From: Puniceicoccaceae bacterium Marseille-Q1082
GTDB lineage: Bacteria > Verrucomicrobiota > Verrucomicrobiia > Opitutales > Intestinicryptomonadaceae
DNA: 64,000 bases
Assembly: GCA_904424815.1 (NCBI GenBank)
Contig: CAJGBI010000001.1
Location: 1,259,671 to 1,323,670 of the forward strand
Direction of reading: 5' to 3'
Both the position numbers and the translations under genes were made by a program. Of the stretch, positions 25,004-33,411 are shown piece by piece; position 1 is the first letter of the stretch, and each line of letters starts with the position of its first letter. The notes under the pieces are model-generated. The model made no database searches, was not told the origin of the DNA, and was given only the letters and a program-made list of their open reading frames with translations.

Positions 25004-25439
25004 CGGGCTCCGCCGCGATTATCGCGTTTTCAAATCCCGCCGACTTGGCGGCCTCGCAGATTTCGACGAGCGTCTGAACCGACAAATTCTTGTCGGCTTT
25101 TATCAGCAGAGTCCCGCGCCTTTCCTGTTTGCCGGCGCGCGAAAAACTCTTGCGGAAGGAGTCTATCGTGTAGATTGCCCCGTCGAATATAAGCATCGAA
25201 TCCCCGCGCGCCGAAAGCACGTCCATGTCAGAATTTGCGACGGCGGAATCCGGAACGCCCATTTTCGGAAGCCCCGATTCTCCGCCGCCCCCGAAAGATA
25301 CTCCAAGCCCCGTCGCGGCCACGAACTTCGAGCCGAGCAGCGTCATCATCAGCGCAATCAGCAAAATGTCAAAAAGCGCGGCGCAGTCCACGGAAATCTC
25401 CTGCTTGCGCACCTTGGCCGTAGTGTTTACGAGGTTCAT
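24990..25439 (-). CDS. exbD: ExbD/TolR-family protein
   Basis: 149 aa from the ATG at 25439, whose first bases overlap the exbB stop (ATGA). The N-terminus ISVDCAALFDILLIALMMTLLGS holds the single transmembrane helix with the conserved Asp (D24) that lines the proton channel in ExbD/TolR/MotB. The periplasmic domain has LLIKADKNLSVQTLVEICEAAKSAGFENAIIAAEP, the usual ExbD ending. It works with the ExbB homologue to use the proton gradient for an envelope process. Confidence 0.88.
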   Translation of the reverse strand: MNLVNTTAKVRKQEISVDCAALFDILLIALMMTLLGSKFVAATGLGVSFGGGGESGLPKMGVPDSAVANSDMDVLSARGDSMLIFDGAIYTIDSFRKSFSRAGKQERRGTLLIKADKNLSVQTLVEICEAAKSAGFENAIIAAEPDGRR

Positions 25440-26095
25440 TTCGCGTCGCCGCCCTCCATTTGCAGGTTTTCGTTTTCGGGCATTCCCCTTATTAAAAAGA
25501 GCATTATGTCGTTTGCCGACCAGTCGATATCCTGCGCGAGCGCCCTGACCCTGCTGTTTATAAGCGCATACCCGAGCCACGCGAGAATCGCGATAAAAAG
25601 CCCCGCCGCGCTCGAAAGCAGGGCGTTGTAAATCTGGCCGGAAAACTCCGCGGCGCTCGCGTACGATCCGGACGACGCCATGGTGCGGAATATCTGCAAA
25701 ATCGCCAAAACCGTCCCCGCCAGCCCCACCAGCGGCGAAAGCTTTGCCACGAGCGCAAGGCTCGAAACGCGCCTGTCGATGAGCGCGAACTCGTTGGCGG
25801 CGGCGATATTCACAGCCTGCGACATCGTTTCCGGAGGCTCCTCGGAATTGAGCAGGGCGGCTTTTACTACCCTCGGTATCGGCCCGTAACTTTCGTCGCA
25901 TATAGTCACCGCCTCGAGGAGCCTGCGCCTTTTGAGCGCCGTTTTTATACCCGCAACAAACTCTACGGCGCGTATCTGGCCCTTGTGGAGATACAGCAGC
26001 CTTTCCAGAAAAATCAGCGCGCCGGCGGCGGCAAGAAGCGCGAGCGGCAGCATCATCGGCCCGCCGAGTTCGAAAATGTCGATTATCTTTTCCAT
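25436..26095 (-). CDS. exbB: MotA/TolQ/ExbB proton-channel family protein
   Basis: 219 aa. Helix 1 is at about 12-32 (PMMLPLALLAAAGALIFLERL). The MotA/TolQ/ExbB domain at about 90-195 contains LSPLVGLAGTVLAILQIFRTM and ALLSSAAGLFIAILAWLGYALI, the two helices that form the channel. The cytoplasmic loop with ALLNSEEPPE is typical. It lies between a large TPR protein and exbD and is coupled to exbD by ATGA. Confidence 0.92.
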   Translation of the reverse strand: MEKIIDIFELGGPMMLPLALLAAAGALIFLERLLYLHKGQIRAVEFVAGIKTALKRRRLLEAVTICDESYGPIPRVVKAALLNSEEPPETMSQAVNIAAANEFALIDRRVSSLALVAKLSPLVGLAGTVLAILQIFRTMASSGSYASAAEFSGQIYNALLSSAAGLFIAILAWLGYALINSRVRALAQDIDWSANDIMLFLIRGMPENENLQMEGGDAK

Positions 26096-26098
26096 AAG

Positions 26099-28651
26099 CT
26101 ATTTCTCTTTGGGAAGCCCGAGCTTTTGCCTAGCAAGCTGCAGCGGCGGCAGGGAATTTTTAACTATTATCTCGTAGACGGCGCGCGCGTCGCGCATCCG
26201 GTTTTCCGACTCCATGAACCTCGCGAGATTGTAGAGGGAGCGCCCGATCCAATACCCTTCTCCGGGCTCGCGCACAGGGCTTTTGAGAAGTTCGGAAGAG
26301 GTCAGCCACCTTACCTCGTTCGCCTCGTTGGACTTCCCCGCCCTCTCGAGGGCGAAGCTCCACTTGAAAGCGGCCTCCGCGCGCGCTGCGGGCGGCATAT
26401 TCGGCAGCGAGTAAAGCCTTTCGAAAATCGCGGCGGCCTCAAGTGTGCGGGAATTTTGCGCCAAAGTGGCGTCCCCCAACCCGAGCCACGCAAGGCGCAC
26501 TTCCGGATGCGACGGGTATTTGTTGAGTATCTCATTGTACAGCGCGCGCGCGTCGGCAAAGGAGTTCAGCAGTTTCAAAACGTCCGCCTGCTCGAGCCTC
26601 GCGTAAAAATTGCGGGGGTCGTCCGGATAAGCCGCGCAAAGCCTGTCGAGAATTGCCAGGGCGTCCTTGTAGCTGGCGTCCAAGCCGACTTTCACGGCGT
26701 ACCTTGCGGCGTCGAAGAGCGCGGAATACGCGAACGGGCTCTTCGGGTACTTTTCGGTTAGCGCCACGCACAACCTGCGCGCCTCCGCGTAACGGCCTGC
26801 GGCGGCCTCCGCGCGCGCCTGGTTTATGTAGGATATCTGCGCGGCGTCGGTGGATGGATATTCCCTTCTAAGCCTCTCGTAAACCGCAAAGGCGCCGTTT
26901 TCGCCCCCCGTCCTGTCGAGGGATTCGAGGCACGATGCCCTCACGAGCATCGCGCTCGCGGCTACCTCCGGAGATAGATTTTTAACCGAAAGAATTTCCG
27001 AGCAGATTTTTTCGGCGCTGCTGTAGTCGGCGTTTTCCCTGAGAATCACGGCTTTCAGCCAGAGCAGCCTGCCGCGCAGCCCGTCCGGCTTCCCTGCCTT
27101 CAAAAGCCTGTCTATCCGCCCGAGGGCCTCGCCGCTGCGCCCGGAGTTTCTAAGCCTCTGCGCGAGCAGCCATTCGGCGTTCCAGATATCGTCGTCGGAA
27201 ACGGACGGAAGCTCCGCCGACTCGTCGAGAATGCGGAGGGCCCCCGCCTCGTCGCCAGCTTCAAGCATGGCGTCCACAGCCTTGAAGAGTATCGCCCCCG
27301 CGCGCTCTGGAAACTGCCCGATGAGGGGGCGGTATATCGCCGCCGCGCTCTGGAAGTCGGAACTCAGCCTGTAGCAGTCGGCCGCCAAAAGCTTGATGAG
27401 CCGCGCCTGCCTGGGGTTGCTTTCGAGCTCCGAGAGCTCCGAGAGGTGCGCCGCCGCCAGCCGGTACTCGGGCGCCCTGCCCTCAGCGCGCGAGTACGCC
27501 GCCCATGCGAGGATCCTCAGGGCGTCGCGCCTGTATCCGGAACCGGGGAATTCTGCGGCGAGGCGCCGCGCAAACTCCTCCGCTCCTCCGGCGTCGCCCC
27601 TCTTCACGCAAATTTTCGCCTTTTCAAGCAGGATTTTGTCGCGAATTTTCGGCGAGCCGTTTTTCAGGATGTCGTCTATCAGCGAGTCGAAATCCTCCTG
27701 CCTGATCTCGGGATTTTTGCCCAACAGGGCTATCGCGTACTCGGCTACCCCGGGCGAAGACGTCTTTTTGAGAACGTCGCGGAGTATCGCAAACTGGCGC
27801 GCGGAATTGCGGGCTATGAGCGCGCCTATCAGGCGCAGCTCGTCGCGGTCTATCTCTTCGGAAAGCTCTATCTGGAGCTGCTGCTCTATCGCCTCGACCG
27901 CCTCGTCGAATTTTCCGAGCTTGAAGAGAACGGCGGCGTACTGCTTGGCAAACTGGAAACCCTGCGGGGTTCCCATGTAGATTTTCACGTTGTCGGCGAG
28001 CTCCCCCTCCATCTTCTCGAGATCCCCGCGCCCGAGATTGCCGGCGAGCCTCGCTATGTTCAGGGCGATTTCAACGTCGGCGAGCATTCCGCCGCCCACT
28101 GCCGACTCTTTGGCCCTTTCAAATTCCTCAACGGCCTTCGCCACGTCCGCGCGCTGGTAGGCAATGTAGCCGAGCGCGAGCCTGTACCAACCCTCGAAAG
28201 CTTTCGGAACTTCCCCGCCGGAAAGCGGCTCCAACAGGTCTTCCGCTCCGTCGGCGTCGCCAAGCCCTATGTGCGCGAGCGCCGCCCTTATCCTGTTCTC
28301 CGGCGTCGGCGACGCCTCGAGTATAGGCAGCATGTTTCTGAGCGCCTTGTCGAATTCGCCCTGCGCTATCATGGAATCCACATATATGAGATCCATCTCC
28401 CTGCCCGCGGGCTGAGAATCTCCCGCTTTTCGAGAATCCTCCACAATCATCTGCGCGAGTGCCGGCAGGCCGGCGTCGAGCGCCCCGCGCGCGGAGGCGG
28501 CGCGGATTTCCCCGTCGTCTTCGGCGGACTTTTTCGCGTCTGCAAAGGGAGCGGTGCTCTCAGGCGGGCGCGCCGGCTCCGCGCGCGCCGCAAGCGCGAA
28601 AATGCATGCCGCCGCCAAAAGCGCCGCGGCTATTCTGCCGTTTTTTAACAT
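26099..28651 (-). CDS. Exported TPR-repeat protein of the ExbB/ExbD operon
   Basis: 850 aa. Signal peptide 1-24 (LLAAACIFALAARA|EP), then an almost continuous array of tetratricopeptide-type helical hairpins with recurrent A-x-x-x-Y/F and Y-P-x-S/D-P motifs (for example KYPKSPFAYSALFDAARYA and AYPDDPRNFYARLEQADVL). No enzyme domain is seen. TPR protein plus ExbB, ExbD and a TonB-position protein is a recurring layout in Verrucomicrobiota and Planctomycetes, thought to power outer-membrane work; the exact task is unknown. Promoter TTGAAA (28685-28680), 17 bp, ATTATG (28662-28657), 5 nt before the ATG. Confidence 0.85.
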   Translation of the reverse strand: MLKNGRIAAALLAAACIFALAARAEPARPPESTAPFADAKKSAEDDGEIRAASARGALDAGLPALAQMIVEDSRKAGDSQPAGREMDLIYVDSMIAQGEFDKALRNMLPILEASPTPENRIRAALAHIGLGDADGAEDLLEPLSGGEVPKAFEGWYRLALGYIAYQRADVAKAVEEFERAKESAVGGGMLADVEIALNIARLAGNLGRGDLEKMEGELADNVKIYMGTPQGFQFAKQYAAVLFKLGKFDEAVEAIEQQLQIELSEEIDRDELRLIGALIARNSARQFAILRDVLKKTSSPGVAEYAIALLGKNPEIRQEDFDSLIDDILKNGSPKIRDKILLEKAKICVKRGDAGGAEEFARRLAAEFPGSGYRRDALRILAWAAYSRAEGRAPEYRLAAAHLSELSELESNPRQARLIKLLAADCYRLSSDFQSAAAIYRPLIGQFPERAGAILFKAVDAMLEAGDEAGALRILDESAELPSVSDDDIWNAEWLLAQRLRNSGRSGEALGRIDRLLKAGKPDGLRGRLLWLKAVILRENADYSSAEKICSEILSVKNLSPEVAASAMLVRASCLESLDRTGGENGAFAVYERLRREYPSTDAAQISYINQARAEAAAGRYAEARRLCVALTEKYPKSPFAYSALFDAARYAVKVGLDASYKDALAILDRLCAAYPDDPRNFYARLEQADVLKLLNSFADARALYNEILNKYPSHPEVRLAWLGLGDATLAQNSRTLEAAAIFERLYSLPNMPPAARAEAAFKWSFALERAGKSNEANEVRWLTSSELLKSPVREPGEGYWIGRSLYNLARFMESENRMRDARAVYEIIVKNSLPPLQLARQKLGLPKEK

Positions 28652-28656
28652 AAAAA

Positions 28657-28685
28657 CATAATTTCACAAAGGAGGAGCTTTTCAA
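28657..28685 (-). promoter_or_regulatory. Promoter of the TPR/exbBD operon (leaderless type)
   Basis: Reading on the minus strand: TTGAAA, 17-bp spacer, ATTATG, then TTTTT and the ATG at 28651. Confidence 0.6.
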
Positions 28686-29027
28686 GATAAAATCATTGGG
28701 GATGGGCCGCGGGGCGGCGGCATGCGGCGAAAAATCCGGCGGCGAAAAATTTCCGGAAGCGCGCTTGCAATGCAATGCTCCGCGCCCGCGCCACAAACCT
28801 CCAAACCCCTCCGGATTCGGCGGCCGTTTCCGCTTCTGCGGGCGCGCAAATAAACGCCCAACGGGGCGGCTTGAAGCAACGGCGGGCAATTTTCCGCATA
28901 ACAGTTACGATTTTATTAATTTTATAAATTAAAATATTATCTTTACATCGTTTTTTAGTATGATAGCAATGTTGGACGTAAAACAGAAAATTGTTTTTTG
29001 TTTTATGGAAAAGTTTCATCAAAAACG

Positions 29028-29066
29028 AAACGCCCCGAAGGCTGGTTTTTCTTCGGGCGTTTTTTG
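29028..29066 (+). terminator. Intrinsic terminator without an obvious upstream gene
   Basis: ACGCCCCGAAG at about 29030-29040 pairs with CTTCGGGCGT (29051-29060) with one bulged C, followed by six Ts. Confidence 0.7.
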
Positions 29067-29087
29067 TTTCGGCGCCGCAGATAAAAA

Positions 29088-29116
29088 TTGACAAGCTCCC
29101 CGCGCCGCAAAACAGT
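29088..29116 (+). promoter_or_regulatory. Promoter of queH (leaderless type)
   Basis: TTGACA (29088-29093), 17-bp spacer, AACAGT (29111-29116), then 6 nt to the ATG at 29123. The -35 is perfect. Confidence 0.6.
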
Positions 29117-29122
29117 GTCGGA

Positions 29123-29761
29123 ATGTCTTCGGCAGGGAAAAGAACGGATCCGAATTTGGAGCCGCCCGCGCGCGGCAGGATTCTGCTGCACTCGTGCTGC
29201 GCCCCTTGTTCGGCGGCGATAATAGAACGCCTCTCCAAGGACGGCGCGGAATTTTCGGTGTTCTACTTCAACCCCAACATATTCCCGCGCGAAGAATACG
29301 AGCTCAGGAAGTCGGAAAACAAAAAATTGGCGGAAAGCTTCGGCGTCGAATTTATAGACGCCGACTGGACGCACGGAGAATGGCTCGCGGAGTGCGGGGC
29401 GCTCGCGGGCGAACCGGAGCGCGGCGCGCGGTGCCTTGAATGCTTCAAACTGCGCCTCCTCAAAACTGCGGAATACGCCGCGCGCAACTCATACGCGGCG
29501 TTTTCCACAACTTTATCCTCGTCGCGCTGGAAGAACATCGAACAGGTGTTCGAAGCCGGCGCGTTCGCCGAGAAAGCCGCCGGTGGCCCCAAGTTCTGGG
29601 CGCGCAACTGGCGCAGGGGCGGGCTTAGCGAACGCCGCGCACAGCTATTGCGCGAGCGCGGCTTCTACAACCAGCAATACTGCGGGTGCGAATTCTCCGC
29701 GAAAGCTTCCGCAAAAAAGCGCGCGGAGCCGCCTTGCGCTCCCTCCTCCGAAAAACCGTAA
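29123..29761 (+). CDS. queH: Epoxyqueuosine reductase QueH
   Basis: 212 aa from the ATG at 29123; an upstream in-frame ATG would read through a terminator and the promoter. Signature Cys motifs: LLHSCCAPCS (C25, C26, C29), RGARCLECFKLRL in the middle, and FYNQQYCGCEFS near the end, which supply the iron-sulfur/metal ligands and redox Cys of QueH (formerly DUF208). TTLSSSRWKN is also typical. It reduces epoxyqueuosine in tRNA to queuosine, the non-orthologous alternative to cobalamin-dependent QueG. The C-terminal 20 residues are low-complexity. Confidence 0.93.
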   Translation: MSSAGKRTDPNLEPPARGRILLHSCCAPCSAAIIERLSKDGAEFSVFYFNPNIFPREEYELRKSENKKLAESFGVEFIDADWTHGEWLAECGALAGEPERGARCLECFKLRLLKTAEYAARNSYAAFSTTLSSSRWKNIEQVFEAGAFAEKAAGGPKFWARNWRRGGLSERRAQLLRERGFYNQQYCGCEFSAKASAKKRAEPPCAPSSEKP

Positions 29762-30634
29762 AAATAGGCGCAGCCCACATCGCAATATATAAAAATCCGG
29801 ACACCGGCCGCATGTAATCGGCGGCCGCTGCTCCGACTTAAAGTCCGCCGCAGGAGGGAAAATTTTACCGCCGGCCGCCGCGGCAATTCAAACGCGGAAA
29901 CCGCCATAGCTCCCGAAAAATTCGGCGGCAACATCCGGAGGTCGCAAAGAACGCAATACCCTACTTTATGAAATGCCGGCGACCCCCCGTGCGTTTCGCC
30001 AATGAACGCCATCGGCACACCCCATACCCGCCGCCGGCAAACGTCAGCCCGTGGAAATCCCAGCGTCAGACCTCGGCGAGTTCTCCATGCAGCCCCCAGA
30101 ATCCGCAAAGATGGGCCGCCTATCGAAACGCCATGAAAACCTTCTGCGCGCCCGTCTTGCGCGCGGGCGATAAAGGCTGCGCGATAACGTGCATACACGC
30201 GGAAATCGGTACGGCGGAGATCGGGAGATTCGGCTCTTTCATATAGCGAAAGAACGCGCGCCCGAAGCCGCATCTGCGTCCCAAATCTCCAACTTCAAAA
30301 TAAGCGGCTAACCCCGCGCCCGACGGGGCACAAACAAACGGCAAATTGGAAAAGAGAAAAACTTGTGAAGGCCTTTATACCCCCATGCAATCAACCCGAA
30401 CCGCAAGTCCTCCTGAAAATTTTCCGCAAGCCGGCAAGCGCTTTGCCGCAATACGGCTTACTGCAAGAAAACGCCCCGCCGTATCAATCCAACGAACTTC
30501 CGCCATTTCTATTTGTGCGGCGCGCCGGCGCGCAAATCCGGCGGTCGGCAATTGGCGATTGAAGAAAAATCCAAAAAAAATGCTTGCAAATCCCATGCGG
30601 AACGCTTGGATGAAAACTTTAAAAATCAAGCAAC
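29762..30634. other. 873-bp gap without a recognisable gene
   Basis: Long open frames exist on both strands but are rich in Arg/Pro/Ala with no domain, signal peptide or ribosome site, as expected for chance frames in GC-rich DNA. Nothing supportable is seen. It may be decayed sequence between queH and tRNA-Val. Confidence 0.5.
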
Positions 30635-30711
30635 GGGGGTATAGCTCAGTTGGTTAGAGCACTTGCATGACACGCAAGGGGTCGCAGATTCGAGTTCTGC
30701 TACTCCCACCA
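30635..30711 (+). tRNA. tRNA-Val (GAC)
   Basis: 77 nt including an encoded CCA (30709-30711). The acceptor stem GGGGGTA pairs with TACTCCC; the anticodon loop ATGACAC gives GAC; the D arm AGCTCAGTTGGTTAGAGC and T arm CAGATTCGAGTTCTG are standard. It differs from the Leu and Arg tRNAs here in having the CCA encoded. Confidence 0.95.
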
Positions 30712-30716
30712 TTTTG

Positions 30717-30750
30717 AAAGCCGCAAGTTTAATAACTTGCGGCTTCTTTG
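30717..30750 (+). terminator. Terminator of tRNA-Val
   Basis: AAGCCGCAAGTT (30718-30729) pairs perfectly with AACTTGCGGCTT (30734-30745), followed by a T-rich stretch. Confidence 0.85.
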
Positions 30751-30786
30751 TTTCTCCTTGACGAGTGGGGGCAATGCCAAATGTTG

Positions 30787-30794
30787 AGAAATAC
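30787..30794. repeat. 8-bp target-site duplication of ISL3 copy 3 (left)
   Basis: AGAAATAC, repeated at 33401-33408 on the far side of the nested ISL3 pair. Confidence 0.9.
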
Positions 30795-30824
30795 GGGTCA
30801 ACACCAAAGGTTGTGGAATAGGTT

Positions 30825-30832
30825 GATTTTTT
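30825..30832. repeat. 8-bp target-site duplication of ISL3 copy 2 (left)
   Basis: GATTTTTT, repeated at 32132-32139. Confidence 0.9.
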
Positions 30833-32131
30833 GGGTCAACACCAAAGGTTGTGGAATAGGTTGATTTTTTAGATTTGTCTTTCATAGTTTTACCCCGCAT
30901 TCCACGAGGACTCTCAGTCTGTAATTTTCAAAGTTTCTGTATCCGTAGGCTCTGCGTTGTATTAATTTCATCTTGCGGTGGAAGCCCTCCGTTATTCCGT
31001 TATTTTTTGTAAATCTCCACATTCTTATTATCGGCGCAAACCATTCGCTTATCGTTTCCGCAAGCTTCCCAAACTCTGTCGGCGCTTCGTATTTCATTAT
31101 CTTCATCATTTCCTTTAACTTTCTTATGTTATCCCTGCATTGCTTTGCCGTCTGACTCTTTTTATTCAATAGCCCGCATAATCGCTCCTTAAATTCGTAC
31201 GCAAGCTCTATTGCCGGATTTCCCCTAAAAAAGCTTTTAAGCCGCTCCATCTCTTGCGCTTTTAGCCTCTCTCTCCTTTTCCGCAAAGGATAAGTAATCG
31301 ATCTCTTCCACTTTACTTCTTCCTGCGCACTCTTGCAAAATTCCATAAAGTGGTGGAGCACTAATCGTATCACATGAAACCTATCCGCTACTATCTTCGC
31401 CCTCGGAAAACATCTCCTTACGATACTTCGATATCCGCTCGATAAATCCATGCACACTACCTTCACATTTTCCCTGCCTTTGTACGACATTAGCGCGCCT
31501 GCTATATCGATATGTCTCTTCCCTTTAATAACATCGTATACCCTGTGGTGCGATAAGTCGGCTATCGTAGTCGCAAACTTGTAACCCTTGTGGATTGTGT
31601 GCTCGTCTATTCCTATAATTTCAGGACAAGGATAGTTGATTTGCTCTTTGAGCTTTTGCTCGTACCTACTGTGGATTGCCCGCTCAACCGTGCTTGCAGA
31701 TATGCGGTAAATCCGGGCAATAGCCTTATTGCAAACGTTCCGAGCGTATTCACTTACGAGCCTGTTTTTGAACCTCTCCGAGTGACGAGCGTAAGGCCTT
31801 ACTCCCTCAAGCCTTTCGCGAAAGACCCTTCCGCAATCGAGACACTTGTAACGCTTGCATTTTACCTTGAGATGATAAATAGCTCCGTTTTCAGAGACGT
31901 GCTTAATATAACGCCGGTAGGAATCGTAATGTATCAAACGATGCGACCCGCATAAGCAGTCGGGTATACCCGACTGCTTATGCTCAACTTCCGCAAGCGA
32001 AAAGTCTTGACCAACTCTTACTGTCCTGAGTATCTTGTAACCCTTGATTAACACATTGGGCATTGTAGAACATTTTTTATTCTCTTTGCCCTCTTTTTTT
32101 TCCACCATTCCACAATCTTTGACGTAGAGCG
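30833..32131 (-). mobile_element. ISL3-family IS copy 2 (1299 bp), nested in copy 3
   Basis: Intact element in minus orientation, from GGGTCAACACC (30833) to the complement of CGCTCTACG (32131). It is flanked by the 8-bp duplication GATTTTTT at 30825-30832 and 32132-32139, which lies in the right end of copy 3. Confidence 0.95.
30882..32108 (-). CDS. ISL3-family transposase, copy 2
   Basis: 408 aa, nearly identical to copy 1. Visible differences include MVEKKEG instead of MGEKKEG at the start, a Leu in YHLKVKC and the final residues CGVKL. The DDE residues (D168, D221, E374) and the zinc-domain Cys are intact, so it should be active. The coding sequence includes the 34-bp palindrome at 31950-31983. 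Confidence 0.95.
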   Translation of the reverse strand: MVEKKEGKENKKCSTMPNVLIKGYKILRTVRVGQDFSLAEVEHKQSGIPDCLCGSHRLIHYDSYRRYIKHVSENGAIYHLKVKCKRYKCLDCGRVFRERLEGVRPYARHSERFKNRLVSEYARNVCNKAIARIYRISASTVERAIHSRYEQKLKEQINYPCPEIIGIDEHTIHKGYKFATTIADLSHHRVYDVIKGKRHIDIAGALMSYKGRENVKVVCMDLSSGYRSIVRRCFPRAKIVADRFHVIRLVLHHFMEFCKSAQEEVKWKRSITYPLRKRRERLKAQEMERLKSFFRGNPAIELAYEFKERLCGLLNKKSQTAKQCRDNIRKLKEMMKIMKYEAPTEFGKLAETISEWFAPIIRMWRFTKNNGITEGFHRKMKLIQRRAYGYRNFENYRLRVLVECGVKL

Positions 32132-32139
32132 GATTTTTT
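32132..32139. repeat. 8-bp target-site duplication of ISL3 copy 2 (right)
   Basis: GATTTTTT, matching 30825-30832. Confidence 0.9.
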
Positions 32140-32150
32140 AGATTTGCCTT

Positions 32151-33377
32151 TCATAGATTCACCCCGCATTCCACGAGGACTCTCAGTCTGTAATTTTCAA
32201 AGTTTCTGTATCCATAGGCTCTGCGTTGTATCAACTTAATCTTGCGGTGGAAGCCCTCCGTTATTCCGTTATTTTTTGTAAATCTCCACATTCTTATTAT
32301 CGGCGCAAACCATTCGCTTATCGTTTCCGCAAGCTTCCCAAACTCTGTCGGCGCTTCGTATTTCATTATCTTCATCATTTCCTTTAACTTTCTTATGTTA
32401 TCCCTGCATTGCTTTGCCGTCTGACTCTTTTTATTCAATAGTCCGCATAATCGCTCCTTAAATTCGTACGCAAGCTCTATTGCCGGATTTCCCCTAAAAA
32501 AGCTTTTAAGCCGCTCCATCTCTTGCGCTTTTAGCCTCTCTCTCCTTTTCCGCAAAGGATAAGTAATCTTTCTCTTCCACTTTACTTCTTCCTGCGCACT
32601 CTTGCAAAATTCCATAAAGTGGTTGAGCACTAATCGTATCACATGAAACCTATCCGCTACTATCTTCGCCCTCGGAAAACATCTCCTTACGATACTTCGA
32701 TATCCGCTCGATAAATCCATGCACACTACCTTCACATTTTCCCTGCCTTTGTATGACATTAGCGCGCCTGCTATATCGCTATGTCTCTTCCCTTTAATAA
32801 CATCGTATACCCTGTGGTGCGATAAGTCGGCTATTGTCGTCGCAAACTTGTAACCCTTGTGGATTGTGTGCTCGTCTATTCCTATAATTTCAGGACAAGG
32901 ATAGTTGATTTGCTCTTTGAGCTTTTGCTCGTACCTACTGTGGATTGCCCGCTCAACCGTGCTTGCAGATATGCGGTAAATCCGAGCAATAGCCTTATTG
33001 CAAACGTTCCGAGCGTATTCACTTACGAGCCTGTTTTTGAACCTCTCCGAGTGACGAGCGTAAGGCCTTACTCCCTCAAGCCTTTCGCGAAAGACCCTTC
33101 CGCAATCGAGACACTTGTAACGCTTGCATTTTACCTTGAGATGATAAATAGCTCCGTTTTCAGAGACGTGCTTAATATAACGCCAGTAGGAATCGTAATG
33201 AATCAAACGATGCGACCCACATAAGCAGTCGGGTATACCCGACTGCTTATGCTCAACTTCCGCAAGCGAAAAGTCTTGACTAACTCTTACCGTCCTGAGT
33301 ATCTTATAACCCTTGATTAACACATTGGGCATTGTAGAACATTTTTTATTCTCTTTGCCCTCTTTTTTTTCCACCAT
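32151..33377 (-). CDS. ISL3-family transposase, copy 3
   Basis: 408 aa, slightly more diverged from copies 1 and 2 (for example RVSQDF, SYWRYIK, KRHSDIA, VLNHFME, KWKRKITY, FHRKIKL). All DDE residues are retained. Copy 2 interrupts only the right terminal repeat, not this gene; however, the element has lost a contiguous end, so transposition would have to carry copy 2 along. Confidence 0.95.
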   Translation of the reverse strand: MVEKKEGKENKKCSTMPNVLIKGYKILRTVRVSQDFSLAEVEHKQSGIPDCLCGSHRLIHYDSYWRYIKHVSENGAIYHLKVKCKRYKCLDCGRVFRERLEGVRPYARHSERFKNRLVSEYARNVCNKAIARIYRISASTVERAIHSRYEQKLKEQINYPCPEIIGIDEHTIHKGYKFATTIADLSHHRVYDVIKGKRHSDIAGALMSYKGRENVKVVCMDLSSGYRSIVRRCFPRAKIVADRFHVIRLVLNHFMEFCKSAQEEVKWKRKITYPLRKRRERLKAQEMERLKSFFRGNPAIELAYEFKERLCGLLNKKSQTAKQCRDNIRKLKEMMKIMKYEAPTEFGKLAETISEWFAPIIRMWRFTKNNGITEGFHRKIKLIQRRAYGYRNFENYRLRVLVECGVNL

Positions 33378-33400
33378 TCCACAATCTTTGACGTAGAGCG

Positions 33401-33408
33401 AGAAATAC
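33401..33408. repeat. 8-bp target-site duplication of ISL3 copy 3 (right)
   Basis: AGAAATAC, matching 30787-30794. Confidence 0.9.
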
Positions 33409-33411
33409 GGC

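Larger units (their letters stand above)
28652..29087. other. Intergenic segment with an AT-rich patch and an orphan terminator
   Basis: No convincing gene. Sequence up to 28900 is GC-rich and featureless; 28905-29010 is very AT-rich with a TATGAT at about 28960. An intrinsic terminator closes at 29066 although no plus-strand gene ends here. Together this could be a short RNA of about 100 nt; it could also be a 40-codon ORF from 28970, but that ORF reads through the terminator stem. Confidence 0.3.
30795..33400 (-). mobile_element. ISL3-family IS copy 3, split by copy 2
   Basis: The right end (38 bp, 30795-30832) is separated from the rest (32140-33400) by copy 2. Removing copy 2 and one copy of its 8-bp duplication restores 38 + 1261 = 1299 bp, identical in length to the other copies. 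It is flanked by AGAAATAC on both sides, the 8-bp duplication expected for ISL3. It landed immediately beside an older, degenerate ISL3 remnant. Confidence 0.93.

Noticed and set aside
28970-29092. 40-codon ORF starting in the AT-rich patch before queH
   Set aside because: It reads straight through the terminator stem and T run and into the queH promoter; no resemblance to a known peptide.
29665-30273. About 200-codon minus-strand frame after queH
   Set aside because: Arg/Ala-rich, overlaps queH antisense at one end, and has no domain, signal or ribosome site; typical chance frame in GC-rich DNA.
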